This document shows, piece by piece, positions 34,471 through 49,400 of a stretch of DNA of 64,000 nucleotides. Made by a program: the position numbers and the translations under genes. Numbering within the stretch: position 1 is the first letter of the stretch; the number at the start of each line of letters is the position of its first letter. The notes beneath the pieces are model-generated. The model worked only from the letters and a program-made list of their open reading frames with translations. It was not told where the DNA came from and searched no databases. The DNA comes from Numida meleagris (taxonomy: Eukaryota > Chordata > Aves > Galliformes > Numididae). The stretch is taken from positions 27,880,746 through 27,944,745 of the forward strand of contig NC_034412.1 of assembly GCF_002078875.1 (NCBI RefSeq), read 5' to 3'.

Positions 34471-37400
34471 GGGCTTGTGTTGTGGCCGTACCGCTCTCAG
34501 TGAAAATAACTTCTTCCTTATATGCAGCCTAAATCCTCCCTCTCGTAGTTTGCAGCCCTTTCCCCTTGTCCTGTCACGACAGGCCCTGCTAAGAAGTCTG
34601 TCCCCTTCTTTCTTATAGCCTTCCCCTTTAGATACTGACAGGCCGCTCTCAGGTCACCTCGCAGCCTTCTCTTCTCCAGGCTGCACAGCCCCAGCTCTCA
34701 GCCTGTCCTTAAGGAAGCGTTCCATCCCTGGGGTCATTTCTGTGGCCCTCTGGATGTGCTCCACCAGGTCTATGCCTCTCCTATACTGAGGACTCCACAT
34801 CTGGGCACAGATGATATGGATGCATGAGCTTTCAAGTCTTCACTTTGCATGTGTTCCTATCTTCCCTTTAAAGTTTCAGTAGCGTACTATATTTTTCATT
34901 TATTTTCAGCCCAAATTGCCAAAAACCAAAGGAGGGAAGCAAGAGAAAAAAGCCATCCATCCTTACAGCAGGAAAGCTGCACAACTTGCGAGGGAAGCGC
35001 GCAAACAGGATAAGAAAGAAAAGTAAGTACTGTGCAACCTTACATGCACACTGAAGTACAGCATGTGCATTGGTTGGGAGTGTTGGTGAAAAGAGACTGG
35101 TACAATCAAGTTTTTCTTTTTAAAGGCCTATATAACACTAAGTCATGTGAAATGGCATGATTACATACACAAAAATCTGCTTGAAGTATGTAGTTCAACT
35201 ACTTGATTCTTGATTTTTTGATTTTGAGCAATGTTTTTGCATTGCAAATAAATATTTTGCTTATTATAGTCTGAATGGCATCTTGCCAGTGACATCAAAT
35301 GAAGCTTAGTCACCTAGCTTGACTTTACTCCAAGTTTTAGAGTAAGAATCCTACTTAGGGCCTAGCGTCTTGTGCTGTGGTTGGGGATGGATGTATGGCC
35401 TTACCCAGAGCAAACCTGTAATTCTTTGTACCTGGGAAGGGGCCCTTTACAAGTACAACTGTGTCACATAGCCTCAGCAGAGCTGCTGTGAGAGTTTATG
35501 AGGAGCACGTGTAGAAATTCTTGCAGTTTTTCAGCATACAAGAAGTTTTCCCTGCTGCTTTATGTTGTCTGTGCTCTCTGACTACTGGTTACAACTGAGT
35601 GCTATTAGTTACTGATCATAACTGTTTTCTTAGTGCTAAATTGACTACATCATCCCTTAAATACCTTTTCTTGCCTCTTAAATGCCACTTAGAGAGCTTA
35701 ATCATGAAAGGTCCTTATAAAGGAAATAGGAATCATATTTGATTTTTATTGCTTATGTCTGTGTCTTCACTGAAAGCAAAAACATGCACAAAAACACTCA
35801 GTGCATAAAGTATATATTGATTATTCATTATGACATGGCACACTTAATCGAATCTTTTACTGATTTATGTGGTAGAATTATACTGATGTAGACACCCAGA
35901 CTGACAAATTCTTGTTTAAGTGCTTTTTTTTGTTTCCTTTTAGAACAGAAAGAAGCACAGAAAACAAACAAAAAAAGCCCCACCTCCTAGTGGAATAGCA
36001 TTCTTCTATTTGATTTACCCTTTAGTTACTTTTTGTCATGAAAAAGTTACCTTTGTAAACGCAATTGCTTTTTAACAAGGATTTTTACATAAAGGAAGTA
36101 GAATTATTTATAAAAGAGTTTCTTACCTGTTTAAGAGATGTAACAGCACAGTTAGCCTTTCTGTTCCTTTGAAATGCAGTAAAAGGAGCTGGTCACAGCA
36201 GCAGTATTCTTCCAAGTAAAACAAACAGACCCCTTTTGATATATGCAATGGGTTAACCTGAGGAAAAAGCACCATTTTATGGAAAGCCATTAAGTAGTGG
36301 CTGCCCAGCAGGCTAATTAAGGGTGTGCTTCAAGCATGCTAATGAAAGAGCAGCTGCTTCCTCCTTAATTCTGTGAGGGATCAGTGAAGCCTGGTGTCTT
36401 CACAGAATGTCTCAGTTTAAGATTCTACAATGTAGAAAGCTATATTTTCCTTTAAGCTCTCTTTATTTTGAATGTTAAAAGCCTTTTTTTTTTTTTTTTT
36501 TAATAAGCAGATATGCTCAACAGTTTAAGATTAGAGGATGTAGATTGCTGTCTTAGGCTCTGTTTCTTGGTTTCTGCCTTTCCTTTTCCAAGCTTTCTTA
36601 GTGTTTCAGGTGCAAGTTCTTTAGGCTGATGGTAAGCAATATAACCCTTTGTTTCTCATACAGAAACTATTCTGCCAAAACTAGTATGTCAACCTGGACC
36701 ATCCAAAGCTTATTGTGATAGCACAATGATCTATCTAAAAATTCTGTGTCTGAACCAATTAGCCTTTGTTATCTGCACACGGAATTTCAATATTACAATG
36801 CAACACTGGGGAAGAAGGAAGGAGAAATTCTCTAAGTTACAGAAGTCTTTTATAGCCTCTATCATCCAAATGGTCTTCAGTGCAGGCATTCTCAATGAAA
36901 TATGACAGAAATAATAAGCTTGTCCAGAGACCGTATCTGTCCTACGAAAGACTGGTCCTGATTGTAATAAGGTGTGACAGACAAATTGGTTTTAGAAAAT
37001 TGACTGCAATCTTCAGTCAGCTTGTTCACTTGAATCGCACCTTTTTCTTCCCTGTGTTGCTCTTCACACAGCATCTACTAAACTTCAAGAAAACCTCTAA
37101 TAATCCTTGTCAATAATCAATATCTAAACATATGATTTACTTTTTTTCTTCCATTCAGAGTCAAGAACTTGCTGCAAGATTGAATCCCTGCTCTTATTTT
37201 CTCTTTCCCTTGAGTAAAAGATGTTACTCATTGTGTAGTAGGAGATAAGAGGAACTGTCTTTGCCTTGCTTCATTTGATTAACTTCCCTGCTACTAGTGT
37301 TTTCTACCAGGCAGTGAGGTAATGCTCTTAAGAAAAGTACTGTGAGACAGTATCTGATCCTATCATCTAGTATTTGTCATACTGAGATAAGTTGTGCACA

Positions 37401-40400
37401 CCTTAATAACGAAGGCTTTTCTGCTAGAAAATAAGCCTGATTATGTAGATAATTGCCTAGACAAATAAGCTATCCATTGACCATTTTTGGTCCAAACAGT
37501 GGCTTTTAGTGTTTTAAACCATAAATAGATGGTGTTATTTATGATTTTAAAGAGAAAGCATTGTAGTCTTCTCCATGGCAACTCGGTGCAGATGTGCTTG
37601 GCTCGCTTTGTTGCCAGGCCAAATTCACAGCCAGGACTGCTGGTGTGCAGCTCCACTGCATGGAAATACAAATCCTTTCCATGCACGCTGTAACCTGTCA
37701 AAACTCCACGCTGTGTGCTGTAAGCCCTCCCTGGGCTGTCTACCATAATTATCTTGAAGAAATCTTCTACAGCAGAGTTTTAAAGCTGGCTTCTAATCTA
37801 AGTCCTTTTTCCTTTGTTTTCACAAAGTCTCATCCAGATCTGTCCTTTAACCCTGATGTCATTTCTGTTTAAACATTAAATCTCATTAGCCAACCAGCTT
37901 TTTGCAGGTATGGTAATACTCATCCTGCTTGTTTGACTTCTATAGTTTGTTTTTTTTTACATTAAAAGTTCTTATCCTAGATGCTGTGATACCTATAACA
38001 ATTTGTAAAACAGCTTTTCATTAATGTGTTAGTGAAAAATCTTAGCAACTTGGACACGAGTTGGTTGTTATGTGGCTTTCAGGAACTCTTCGGAGGATGA
38101 CATACTACTTGAAAAAGCTAATCTTTATTTTAATAACATAGGTTAATGGCCAAGTGACTCAAGTATGTTTGTTTCTAGAAAGCAGGACTTTCTCTTCTGA
38201 TCTGAATTTTTTTTGACAGTTGAGATACTTCTGTCCTCTAAGTTAGTTCAGTTAACTGTGAAATGCTCATTAGATTCTACAGAATACAAGGAATTTAATA
38301 AAGAATCATAGAATGGCCCGGGTTGAAAAGGACCTCAAATGTCATCGAGTTTCAACCCCCCTGCTGAGTGCAGGGTCGCCAACCACTAGACCAGGCTGCC
38401 CAGAGCCACATCCAGTCTGGCCTTGAATGCCTCCAGGGATGGGGCATCTACAACCTCCCTGGGCAACCTGTTCCAGTGCGTCACCACCCTCTGAGTGAAA
38501 AACTTCCTCCTAATATCCAACCTAAACCTCCCCTGTCTCAGTTTAAAACCATTTCCCCTTGTCCTATCGCTATCCACCTAGAAGCACGTAGCTTTGAACT
38601 GTCTTGAACTTTGACAGCAGTTGTTCTTTATTTTTTTTATTCTTCAGCAATTTTCTTATTATGTAACAAAAAAAAATCTTAACATCACAAGTCCTTGAAT
38701 ATAGACAGTGAACATGCAAATATATTTTTTCCAGTGGCGAGTTTTATACTTATCCCAACTATGTATTCTGTTCCTTTCTGGAAATAAAGTGACATTCAAC
38801 AACTTTCCTTGCTGCAAAATGAATTTGAGGGCTCCAGGACTAAATGCACAGGGGCTGTTAGAAAACCTGTAGTCTCTGAGAACTTCTCAGTAGGAACTGA
38901 TCCCAAACTGAATTGTGTACACACATCCTACAGAATACAGAAGGCTTCAGTATCCCACCACAGACTGAGGTGGAGTGAAAAATACTTTTCACATTAATTT
39001 TCTTCATAGTTCTTATTTAAAAAATATTAATTCTTAGTTTCATTTTCTTAACACATTAAACTTTTCACATAAACTTTTACTGTTCACTAAGCACTAACTT
39101 TAATTATTTAGAAGCTTATTAAATAGTAGTATGATATTTTGTTGTTCTGCACTTGGCAGATATTTCTGTTTGCAATGTTACCTCAACTTTCATCTGAATA
39201 TAACTATTTGTACTGTACTCTTTCCTGGCTAACATGTTTGTTTTGCTCCGTTAGGTTGAAGACTGAGAAAGCTTTTCGTTTGAGTATTATTGGTGAGCAG
39301 AAACTTTTATTACCAAATACATTACTCAACTTCCCATGATACAACTTTTTACCAACTTTATTCCAATTGGAGTTTGTCTCTATAATCTTACTCTGTAGTT
39401 GTACAGTGGACTTCGTAGAAGTGCTGAAGTACCTGACACGTTCTCTGAAGTAGTACATAGGGGGTTGAAATTGGATTTTTGACTGAAGATTAGGCTTTAC
39501 ATAATGATTACGTAAAGATGAGGATTGTTCATAATGGGTCGATGTAAACAAAACATCTGCTTTTGTACCTGTATTTATTGTAATTGTCTCCATGCTCTGA
39601 AGTAAATACAAGACTTCAAGACACAATAGGAAATACTTTTCTCCTTTTTAATTCAATCTGTTTAAAAACTGTGTAACTGGAACTCTTGTTGAGCCATTGT
39701 TTTGTTGTGATTTCTTTTTCTTCGGGCTTTCCTTACTTGCCATCTTAAGTAATAAAGCCAGTGATATTTTAGACTCTCATTTCCAGTAATTTACATTAAA
39801 GCATCAAAACTCTTTTCCCTAAGAAAGATTATGTTTCTATTATAGCTGCCTTCATACCCAGCCAGATCTTTATGCAGCCATTCAAATTCTAAAAGAAAAA
39901 TAAAACGTTTATTTCAGAAACTGTGAAGAATTTTAATGTTTCCTGGTGCTACTATGATGATATAATAAATGTTTACTTCATTCTTGTAGGAGAAAAACTG
40001 CAATGGTTTCAAAGTCACCTTGACCCCAATAAAACTGACTATACAAAGAAGGAAGCTTGTGAGCTAATTGAAGAGTAAGTCTGGGTTTAAAAGAGGTCTG
40101 AAGAGCTTGATTTGCTTTTAAAAATAATGTTCTTAAATAAGATCTCTCCAGTGACTCACTCAGAGACGTTGCTTTTTATGTAAGCCTGTTAATAATACTA
40201 AGTAGTTAATTTTGTTAAAAATGAAGATAGTCCTGTACTAAAATATGTACATCTTTCAATATGCATTGAAATTGAAGTGACCCTTGTGTTTTTATTAAAG
40301 CATGTCCCTGCTTTTGCAGTGTGTGGAGAGGAGAACTAATGATGTGGAGAGGTATAATTGTCTTGAGTTTGCTAGTTGGGTTATTCAGGATAACTTAAAT

Positions 40401-43400
40401 GCACACATTTAATTCTACTTTTTTTAATCCTTTTATTTTCTTTGCTGAGAAGATAACTCAGTATTCAGGTGGACTCTTTTTTTTTTTTTTTTTTAGGAAA
40501 TATCAAAATTGGATTTAGTAAGAGCTCAGCTTTGTGCACGTGTACCTATGGTCTGTCACCATTATTTTTTTTATATATACCTGCAAGCATAATGACCTGT
40601 GTGCATTCTTAAGAATTTGCATCATATCAGTTTCAGAAGCTCTGAAATACTTGCTATTCTGGTCAACACTTGAGATACTGCAAAGGCAATACCACCTTAT
40701 TTTCTGGATCCATTTTTAACCATTTACACAGTGATGACATTGCAAAGAACTTCAGCAGTTAAAACTTAGTGGTTTTCCAGAGCAGATGCGTTACAATAGT
40801 GTGAAAGTTTCATTCAAACTGTTTGAACAAAAAAGCAAATGAAATATAGAAAAACAACACGTTTCTGAAAGTAGATGATTCAAATGTAGTTCTAAACGGA
40901 ACTTTCACTTTGTAAATTCAAGTCATTTTTATTAGATTTGAACTATATCTGGCTAATTTTGAAAATACAATTTGCAAAATATCTTAGATTGTCAAAGTAA
41001 CTGGCAAAAATTTCATGGCTGCATCTAGCATAAATGAATTGTATTTCTTTCAGGTATATGGAACGATTCAGTGCTGAGTTGGAACAGATTGAATTACGAA
41101 ACAGTATTAAAGGTAGACAGGGAAGACAGCATGGATCAAGGGAAGCTGTCATCAAGCAGACCATGGAACGTGAAAGACAGCTCTATGAAGGCTATGGGAT
41201 AGGTATGTAAAACCATTAGTAAAAATCCTATGGTCATACCTTTCTTCCTACTAACAAGGCCAAAATCAAAGTAAAATTTGTAAGTATTACATTTTTTCAC
41301 TCCTCAAAGGAATTAACTAACTGCTAGGGATTTATGGAGTACCTTACAAAGAAGTTGGGTAGGGAGAGGAAGGTCAGGGTAAAGAAACAGTGCTTGGGGA
41401 GGAGGGGAAAGGATGACAGATCTGACATATTTCCACTATACAGTACAAGCAAAAGTCAGGTAGTATCTTTAGTAAAGGTAACTGTAATATATTTTTGAAG
41501 TGCAGTTGGCATTTAATGTATGAGACTCAAATACATATTGTGTTAAGCAGCTTGGTTCTTCATTTTATACAAAGATGTTAAAAATGTCAGTGCGTGTGCA
41601 TGTTTTAATGTGCATTGGCATGAAGACTGTTTTCCCATATGGGGAATAAACAGAGTTTTCCTCTGCAAATTAATTAGGTTTTGGGTGGGCTTGTGCCAAT
41701 GAAATCTATATACACAGCTTGCTTTAATACTTTCAGTAATGTGCAAATTTACCATTAGGGTTAATCTTGGGGCCCAGCTTGCACCTTTCCACCAAAATGG
41801 ACCAGTGGCATGAGGAACTTCAGCAATTTTGATATCATGAGAGAGTGGGCTTTAGGGTTCACGAACTTGAAGACAACCAAATCCTCCACAAACTCATGAG
41901 CCAAACAGGTCTTCAGGGAGAGGCCCATCATTCCTCTAAATTCGAGGTGTGCTGCATGTGGTAAAATGATTGCATCAAAAATTGTACTACTGATATATTT
42001 CCAAAGCTCGAATAATTCTGGAGTGTTCCTATTAGAATTTAGGAAATCCTGGAAGAAATGTTGGAGTGTTACGACACATCTACTCTACAGACTGTATTCT
42101 AGAGACACAGATGATATTCACCAAGTAGGAGAAACACATTTTTCCTCTTGTTCTCAAGAAGAGGTGCTGTACTTCCTTTAACTTATGGGAAGTGGTGTTG
42201 GAGGGAATATGCGAGAGGGCCCTAACACTTAACATCTTAATAATCAAACACAAGAATTCTGAAGATTTCAAATTAAGCATTGCTAATGAGAGCCACCAAT
42301 GAGAGCCCAGGTGAAAGCAGTTTCAGTTTTTAAGCATTTACCTTGGCCATCATCACAAGTTAGAATAAAAGCGTAATGCCAATTATTCTTGTTGACTTCT
42401 GTATTACCATTTATCATCCTTAGGCAGCATAGTATCTAGTTAAGTCTTCCAAGATGAGCTGGGAAGCAGTCTTGCTAAAACCACAACACAAACATTAGAG
42501 CTGAACGCTTTCTCTTATGATGCCTAGAGTCTCCCTTAAGAAGGAATAAACTCTTTATGAGAGTCTTTTGTCTTACAGGAGATAGCATGCAGATGCAGGC
42601 TCCTTGTGAATGAGAAATAAAAGACTGAGAAGTCGATAGCTGTAACTAGACTGAAGGGAAGCATCAGCATTCTGGTTAAATAAGGAAGAAAAGATGATAA
42701 TGAAAGAACAAAAAGCAAAGAGTTCAGGAGAGTCAAGTATGAAATAGTACTGAAATTTGTGATTTGCATTTTTCTTTACCAAATAAGGATGTTAGAGGCA
42801 AGTGATGAACTTTGCTTTAATGCTGAAGTAGTATTCAAAAAGCAGTCAGTCCAGCTAGTGAAAGCAAGTCAGGGAGAAGTGACAAATCAAAATTCTTGGG
42901 ATACAAAGGACAGCAAGGTTTGGATTGTGTGCCATATTCCCCTTTCCACTTTCCTGTATTTTACCAATAAAGTAAACGAGTATGTCTCAAAGTATTAGAA
43001 GTGTTTTGTAGTACATTCACACTTTACCATTGCGGAGGAATTCAGGAATACCGCATGACTTCGTGCCTAATGAAAAACCACATTGTTTACTTAGAAGAGA
43101 GAAAAAGTCATAGGAAAATAGATGCTATGAATGTTATCAAATGGCTCAGTTCTTCCTTTGCTACCTTGTGGAAAGTTGGCAAAACAACTAAGACTAGATA
43201 GAAAGACATCAAATGCACAAGCACAACATAAAAATAAAGAAGAATCCAGAAATACTGTAAGCAAAATTGGAGGTTATTATAGTATTAGTAAGTAAAGCAT
43301 TCAGAGAGCATGGTGCAACTTCACATATTAAATACTCTCTCAAATCATTCATTATTTGTTATCACAGCTGCTGCAGGTTTTGCTCTCTGTCTGGGGCAGC

Positions 43401-46400
43401 ATTCAATCACAGAAAATAGTTGCTGCTAAATACTGTAATTACAGATTGGGGATAAATGGGAATCAGCTGGAAACTGCTATTATGCTTCTACATAATTATT
43501 GTCACTGGAAGCTGTAATGAGAGGGGCTTTTATAACTTAGTATTTCTTGAGTTTTTACACCCATTCCTGAACTCAGTTCTTGTGGACGCGCGTTTGCTAT
43601 AACAAGCTACATGATATGAATTGTTTATATTGAAGAAGTTATAGAAATTGATGTACATAGCAGATAGAAGTAAATGGAGAAATAATTCCTTTTTAGTGTC
43701 TGTTTTCAAAAGTGATAGATATCCAAAAGCATAATAAGTTTTAGTCTGAAAAAGGTATCTACACAGGGAACGTTCAGTCTGAAAGGTTATTCAGTTTTCT
43801 TAGTAGTTCCTTATCACTCCCTTATTCCTTAAATGCATCTAAATTAGTTTTAGTGCCATCTTCCTCCTTACGTATCATCATTTCTGTCAAATCTGGTCTT
43901 ATGTGTTTGTAGAAAAGTTACTGAAAAGGAATCCTAAATCATTCTGTGACATACCCTTGGAACTCACTCAGAATTAATACACTTTCTGCTGGAAAGCATC
44001 GTGATTATTTCATCTGAAGATTGTACTTTTTTGATTATTTGTTTCTATTTAACTGGCATGTTCTTACATAAGCATAATATAAATTCTGGGGAAGAACAGC
44101 CTTTAAAGCTTAATGTACCACTTTTATTAGTTCATTCTTGAAACTTCAGGATATAAGGAAATTGATTTTAATTTAAATGAAAGTTGTATCATTTGCATGT
44201 ATCTGCTAGTGTAACTACAACCCTGATAGCTGTTCTCTGTAACAATCATTATCATGGATAGAAATTATACTAAACATTTCGCTCATAAAGAGAAGCGGGG
44301 ATATATTTATATATAAATATAATGCAGTGATTTAACAAATCTTGATTATAAATAAGCCTGCTTCTTAAGAAGATTTGAGATGACTAGATACGCTTAGTTA
44401 TTTACTGTAGAGGATGAGGTTCAGAGTGACACGGTTCAGAGCAGACTCCCTTATTTTCTAAGCTCCTTGAATCACAGAAATAGCAAACTTAAGTGCAACT
44501 AGATCCAATCCCAGACTTAATCAATACTTTATGTATAAGAGATCATACATGCACAATCAACCAAAGCTATAATCTTAGCAAAGCTAAGAAAGTTTAAAAC
44601 AGGTAGTCACTTAGCATGGATCTGTATCAGCAAGATGTCTTAATACCAAGGTATAAGGGATGTCTACGCTAGTTGTAACCTCAAGAGGTATTCCTGCTCA
44701 AGGGGAAAATCACACCTGCAATCTACTGCTACAGAGAAGAAGGAAAGAAAAAAATAATAATAATAATTAAAAAAAAAAAACCACCAGGTTTTTGGGCTGC
44801 TCCCTATTTATAGGGTAAGATAATTGACTCACAGTACTAGGTGGTTTTTAGGTGCATGCTCATTTGCCCTCAGCTGTTGAACCAGGTGTCTTTTGTTAGT
44901 TCTTTCAGGCCTCAGTTTGAGACAGGTTTGTGATCATTAATCTAGCTTAATGAGAGTAATATCAGTCCTGTTGCTCACAGTCTTCCTGTTGAAAGGCCAA
45001 GCCAAAGGAGGAAGTTGAGAGGAAAGCACACCGTCACAGCTGTGTAACTGAATGGTTTTTCATTTAAAGGACGTCTACAGTTTCTGGCATCGTTTTCCAT
45101 TTTTAATCTCAGGCTGCAATATCATCTTTTGACCCAACTTCATTGTTTCTCTGTATGATAGTTCTAAGGAATATGATACATATGCTGCTTATATTCTCTG
45201 TTAAGAGCAATGATGTTTCAGTTCTTCTGAGATTGACGTAAATCTTTTGTGCCGCTCTTTGTTTTTGGAGAGAGAAATAGTTACTGCTATGAAAAATGAT
45301 GATTTTTTTATGAACAGTGTACTTCTGGAAGGAAACAAAGTATTTCAGGAGACTGTCACAGAACGTGATTCCACTTGGTAAAAAGTAGTGCTGTGAGACA
45401 GAGCTCCAAAAGAGAGTCTGACACTGGGATTGCCTCCTCTGCCTGCTTTTTCTCTGGTTATCTTTAGAAAGCCTCCAGTTCAAGCCTGGGTGCAGAGGCA
45501 GGGTTGTTCAGACCCACAGCTGAGAGCTTTTGACTTTTGGTGCTCATAGGAACTTCTAAGTACTCTGGTCCGGTGCTTCTTCATCCAATCTGTTGTAAAA
45601 GGGTTGACTTGCCAGTATTACTGAAAAGTTCTGTTAAACCTCAGTTCCTTGTCACAAAAAGGTGTTAAATACTAGCATCCTTATGATAAAACTTGAGAGC
45701 TAGCACGGTTTGTTCTTCCTCAGAAGAAAATCAGTAAAACAAAGTAGCTGAGAGTGTCAGAAACGTGGGAAAAAAGACTTGTATTTTTCACTGCCATTTC
45801 ATTGCAGCAAATAAGTTGCTGAATACTTCATCTTAGAAATGCCAGACTACATCTGCTCCCTGAAATACTTCCTTCATTTCTTTTCCGCTAGCTCTTATGC
45901 TATATTTCTCTATCTGCCATTTTTTTTCAATTTTTATCTCAGAAAACACACTCTAGTGACTTAACATTTTTAAAGCAAATTAAGTTCAGAAATGACAGCA
46001 AAAACCAAAGGAATTAGATAAATGTTTCTTTGCTTTGCCTTTCTCAGCTGTGATCACTATCACTATACCTGTTTACCAGGAAGGAGTCTGCAAAAGTCAA
46101 AGTAACTGGTATCAAGATTTGTCGCATACATTATTAGTTGCCAACTAACTTTGTAAGCCAATGTAAAGGGAAAAAATATTTTTCTGAATTGCAAAGACTA
46201 TCTGGCCACAAAGATAAGTGGTACATATCATCATTTTACATTCTGTAGCAAAACCATCTATAATCCTGCATTGATAGCGTCATCTGATTTATTCCTGTAA
46301 GACCCAAGAACTGTATGTTCAGAGCTTGCTCAAGGACAGTATAAGACGTACCAAAAATGTTATATTTTTAAGAGCTAAAATAGTAAAGTGGATTAAGCAT

Positions 46401-49400
46401 TACAGAGGTAGCAAGCAGCCTTTCTTCTAGTAGGAACATTTTGGATTCTCAGGGAGCAAAAAAACAAGTCTGTGCCAAATGTAACTGTGCTGCTTGCCTT
46501 CCTTTTTTTTTTTTTACCACCAAAGGTAATAAAGATTTGCAGTCAGTGTATTTCTCTCAAATTAGGTTTGGGAAAGGCACTTCATCTTTATGAAAATTTT
46601 CAGTCTAAAACCGTCTCGGGTGCCAACGTTATCCATAAATATTACATTCCCTTTTGTGCATTTAGCAGTCATTTCAGCAACAACAACAAGCTTCCCAGGA
46701 GCAAGAGTGGTTTTTGGAGCACATGTTTAACAAAGTAAATTCTAACTACATTGGACTGAGATTAAATGTTCTCAGATAGCCATTCTTTGCTTTCAGACTG
46801 TCTCATTGCAGGTGGAAGGAAGTAGTGCTGTATTCAAAAATCCAATAACATGTTCTATTCAAACACCTGAGAAGTTACCATAGTCTTCTGAGTGTTTATA
46901 TATGCAAAAGAATATTTTTCTACGTGGTAAATTTTCAGAAGCATGTTGAAGTGTTCATTAGATTTACTCACTCAGACTTACGGTACTTTCCTAACTCTAC
47001 TACTGCTCTGTCTTGCTTGCAGTGGTGACTTAAGTGCTTTGAAATTTTTTTCTGCAGATGTTTCAGAATACTTACAGAGGCCTTAGTACTCACTAATTAG
47101 CAGTGCTGCTTGTGTATTTAGGCCACTTTTGAAAGAAAGCTTTCTTACTGTTTTTGTAGTCAGTTCCGCTGAGTGGAATGATCTTTTTATTATGTGGGCG
47201 AATGAATGTCTGTTAAAAACTACCCACAGCTTGATCTTGGTTGAGGATGCTAGTAACACTTTTGAAACAAATAATAACTTAATTATTTTTCTGGTTTATT
47301 CGTTGGCCTTTTTTAAAATGCAAACTTTAAATGCTTACCTTTTTGCTGTTTCTCAGATGTGTGACTTTAGAGAAGACGAAGCACCTTCTTCTTATAATTT
47401 GTCAGGATTCAATTCTCAGTAATTGGTGCATTTGAATTCTGGAATAGCTCATAAGTATAATTTCACTTCCAATGAGAGGTCTTCCTATTTATGTATCTCT
47501 CTAGGAGCTTTCTAGTATGACTCCTTATTCTCATTCTCTGAAGTACTACATCCAGCCCTTACCTCCCTTTTCTTTCTTTGAAATGTGACTCACTGGAATA
47601 ATGTAGCTCATCTAATAGCATTTAATTTCACTCCCATTAGAAATCCCAGACATTGTGAACAGCAAGCACCTTAAATTTTTCAGGTAAGTTCTTTTTAATC
47701 TCACTACTAAGTACTCTGTTTACTCAAAACACCGTCTCTGAATCTGACCTATTGTATGTCTTTTTTTCTTAAAAAATAATACATGCAGACTGCTCAAGAA
47801 TTTGTCATTTGCAAAACCAGACAAGGTATGGTGTTGCTAATTCTGCAATTTTTAGCTGTTACAGGCGAAATATTAGTGAGAGTGAATCAGTAAGACATTG
47901 GAAGGGTTAGAAAGTTTCAATGGTTAGAGTAACTTAAGTACCCTTTTTTGGCTATTCTTAGAGAATGTTTTCTCTTCACCTAAGCTGTTCACTGATTTAC
48001 ACTAAAAGGATTAACATGCACTGTTAGTTTTTAAGGATCAAGACCTAGATTTACTGATAAATGAAAATACATTGTAATACTGTTAATACTGTTTTCTTAC
48101 CTGAAGTGAGATTTCAGATGGTAATTGTAGTCATATAGCATACTAACCTAAATTATTTATAGTCAGAATGTACCATTAAGTAACTAAAGCAGCAAAAATT
48201 TCTTAGTCTTGGTTTCTATGAGATGCAAGTGTACTGCAGTCTGCTGGAGTGTTTGTGCACATATACTAGTTGAAAATCATGAGAGAATTGATGCCACACC
48301 AGGTAAGGTCCTGCAATCTGTAGAACTTGCTGCCAGTACGTCTGGGCTAGCAAGACAATATACCTTGGTAATGGATTGAATGAACAATCCTTCTGCTGGC
48401 TCTATCAAATGAGATACTTTAATGGAAGAAAAAAAAAAAGACTTACCAGTGCTTATGTTGCAAGGAATGATATGCAGCCGTCTCTTAGGAGTGCTGCATA
48501 GCTGGAAGTCGTAGTTAGAGCACGTAAGAATAATGCTGGAGATCTCAAAGATGAGACCTCTGGCTGCTCTGTTTATTCCTACACAACTGACTTGTTGTAC
48601 TGGGATATCTGATGGAAGCGTTGCTTTTTTATTACCTTGGTAGAGCCAAACCAAGTGTGTCTGTATAATAATTGGCAAATACTCTCTTTGCCTTTCAGAA
48701 AAAATATCCATGAAGTACACTTAATGTAATCAAGCAAGTATTCTATTAATCAAATACAGGATTTGGCTTGTGATATTTAAATGACTCCTTCCTCCTTTAT
48801 GCAGCCTTTCAAAGTAATATACTTACCGTGTGAATTAATGTGTACTAACATTTTGTGTCTCCATGAAGTCAGTCACAGAATCATAGAATGCTTTGGGTTG
48901 GAAGGGACCTTAAACATCATCCAGTTCCAGCCCCACTGCCATGGGCAGAGATAGCTTGGATCAAGTTGCCTAAAGTCATACAAAATGTTAACAATCATAA
49001 ATCATAGTAAAGCACTTTATATACCTGTGATACTAGCTTTGCAAATTGAGCATCCAGATGAAAGAAACTTCCCCAAGCTGCTCTTTCATTACTTGGAAGA
49101 CCAGGGGTTTAATGCGTTAAACCTCAAAAGAGTTGGCCTGAAGTAACTGAGGAGAGAAGTAGGCTGTGGGAATAAAGTGAATTATTTTATTTGTGCTTTT
49201 TTGTTTAGAATGTCAAATCTGAAAGTATTTAATTCTTCACAAAGAAATCACATCTAGATGAGTGTACTTGATGAGGTAAAAACATGGATGCTCATTCATA
49301 CTGCCGTTGGACCGATAATGTAATTTAGAAAAGCAGCCTCACTTCTGGAAAAAGGTGAACTGATTCTGCGACTCTTTCCTGCTAGTTCTATTGCTAGTTG

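Noticed and set aside
34150..34532. Several Gly/Arg/Ala-rich frames over the TMA16 promoter
   Set aside because: By-products of GC-rich promoter sequence; the TMA16 frame joins from a single ATG codon here.
41761..42084. 107-codon minus-strand open frame in TMA16 intron 5 with protein-like composition
   Set aside because: I recognise no family, and several frames of this length are expected by chance in 64 kb of AT-rich DNA. A decayed retrocopy is possible but unsupported.
48277..48720. 147-codon minus-strand open frame in TMA16 intron 6
   Set aside because: The longest non-repeat frame after the genes, but it has no motif, splice context or recognised relative. It could be chance.
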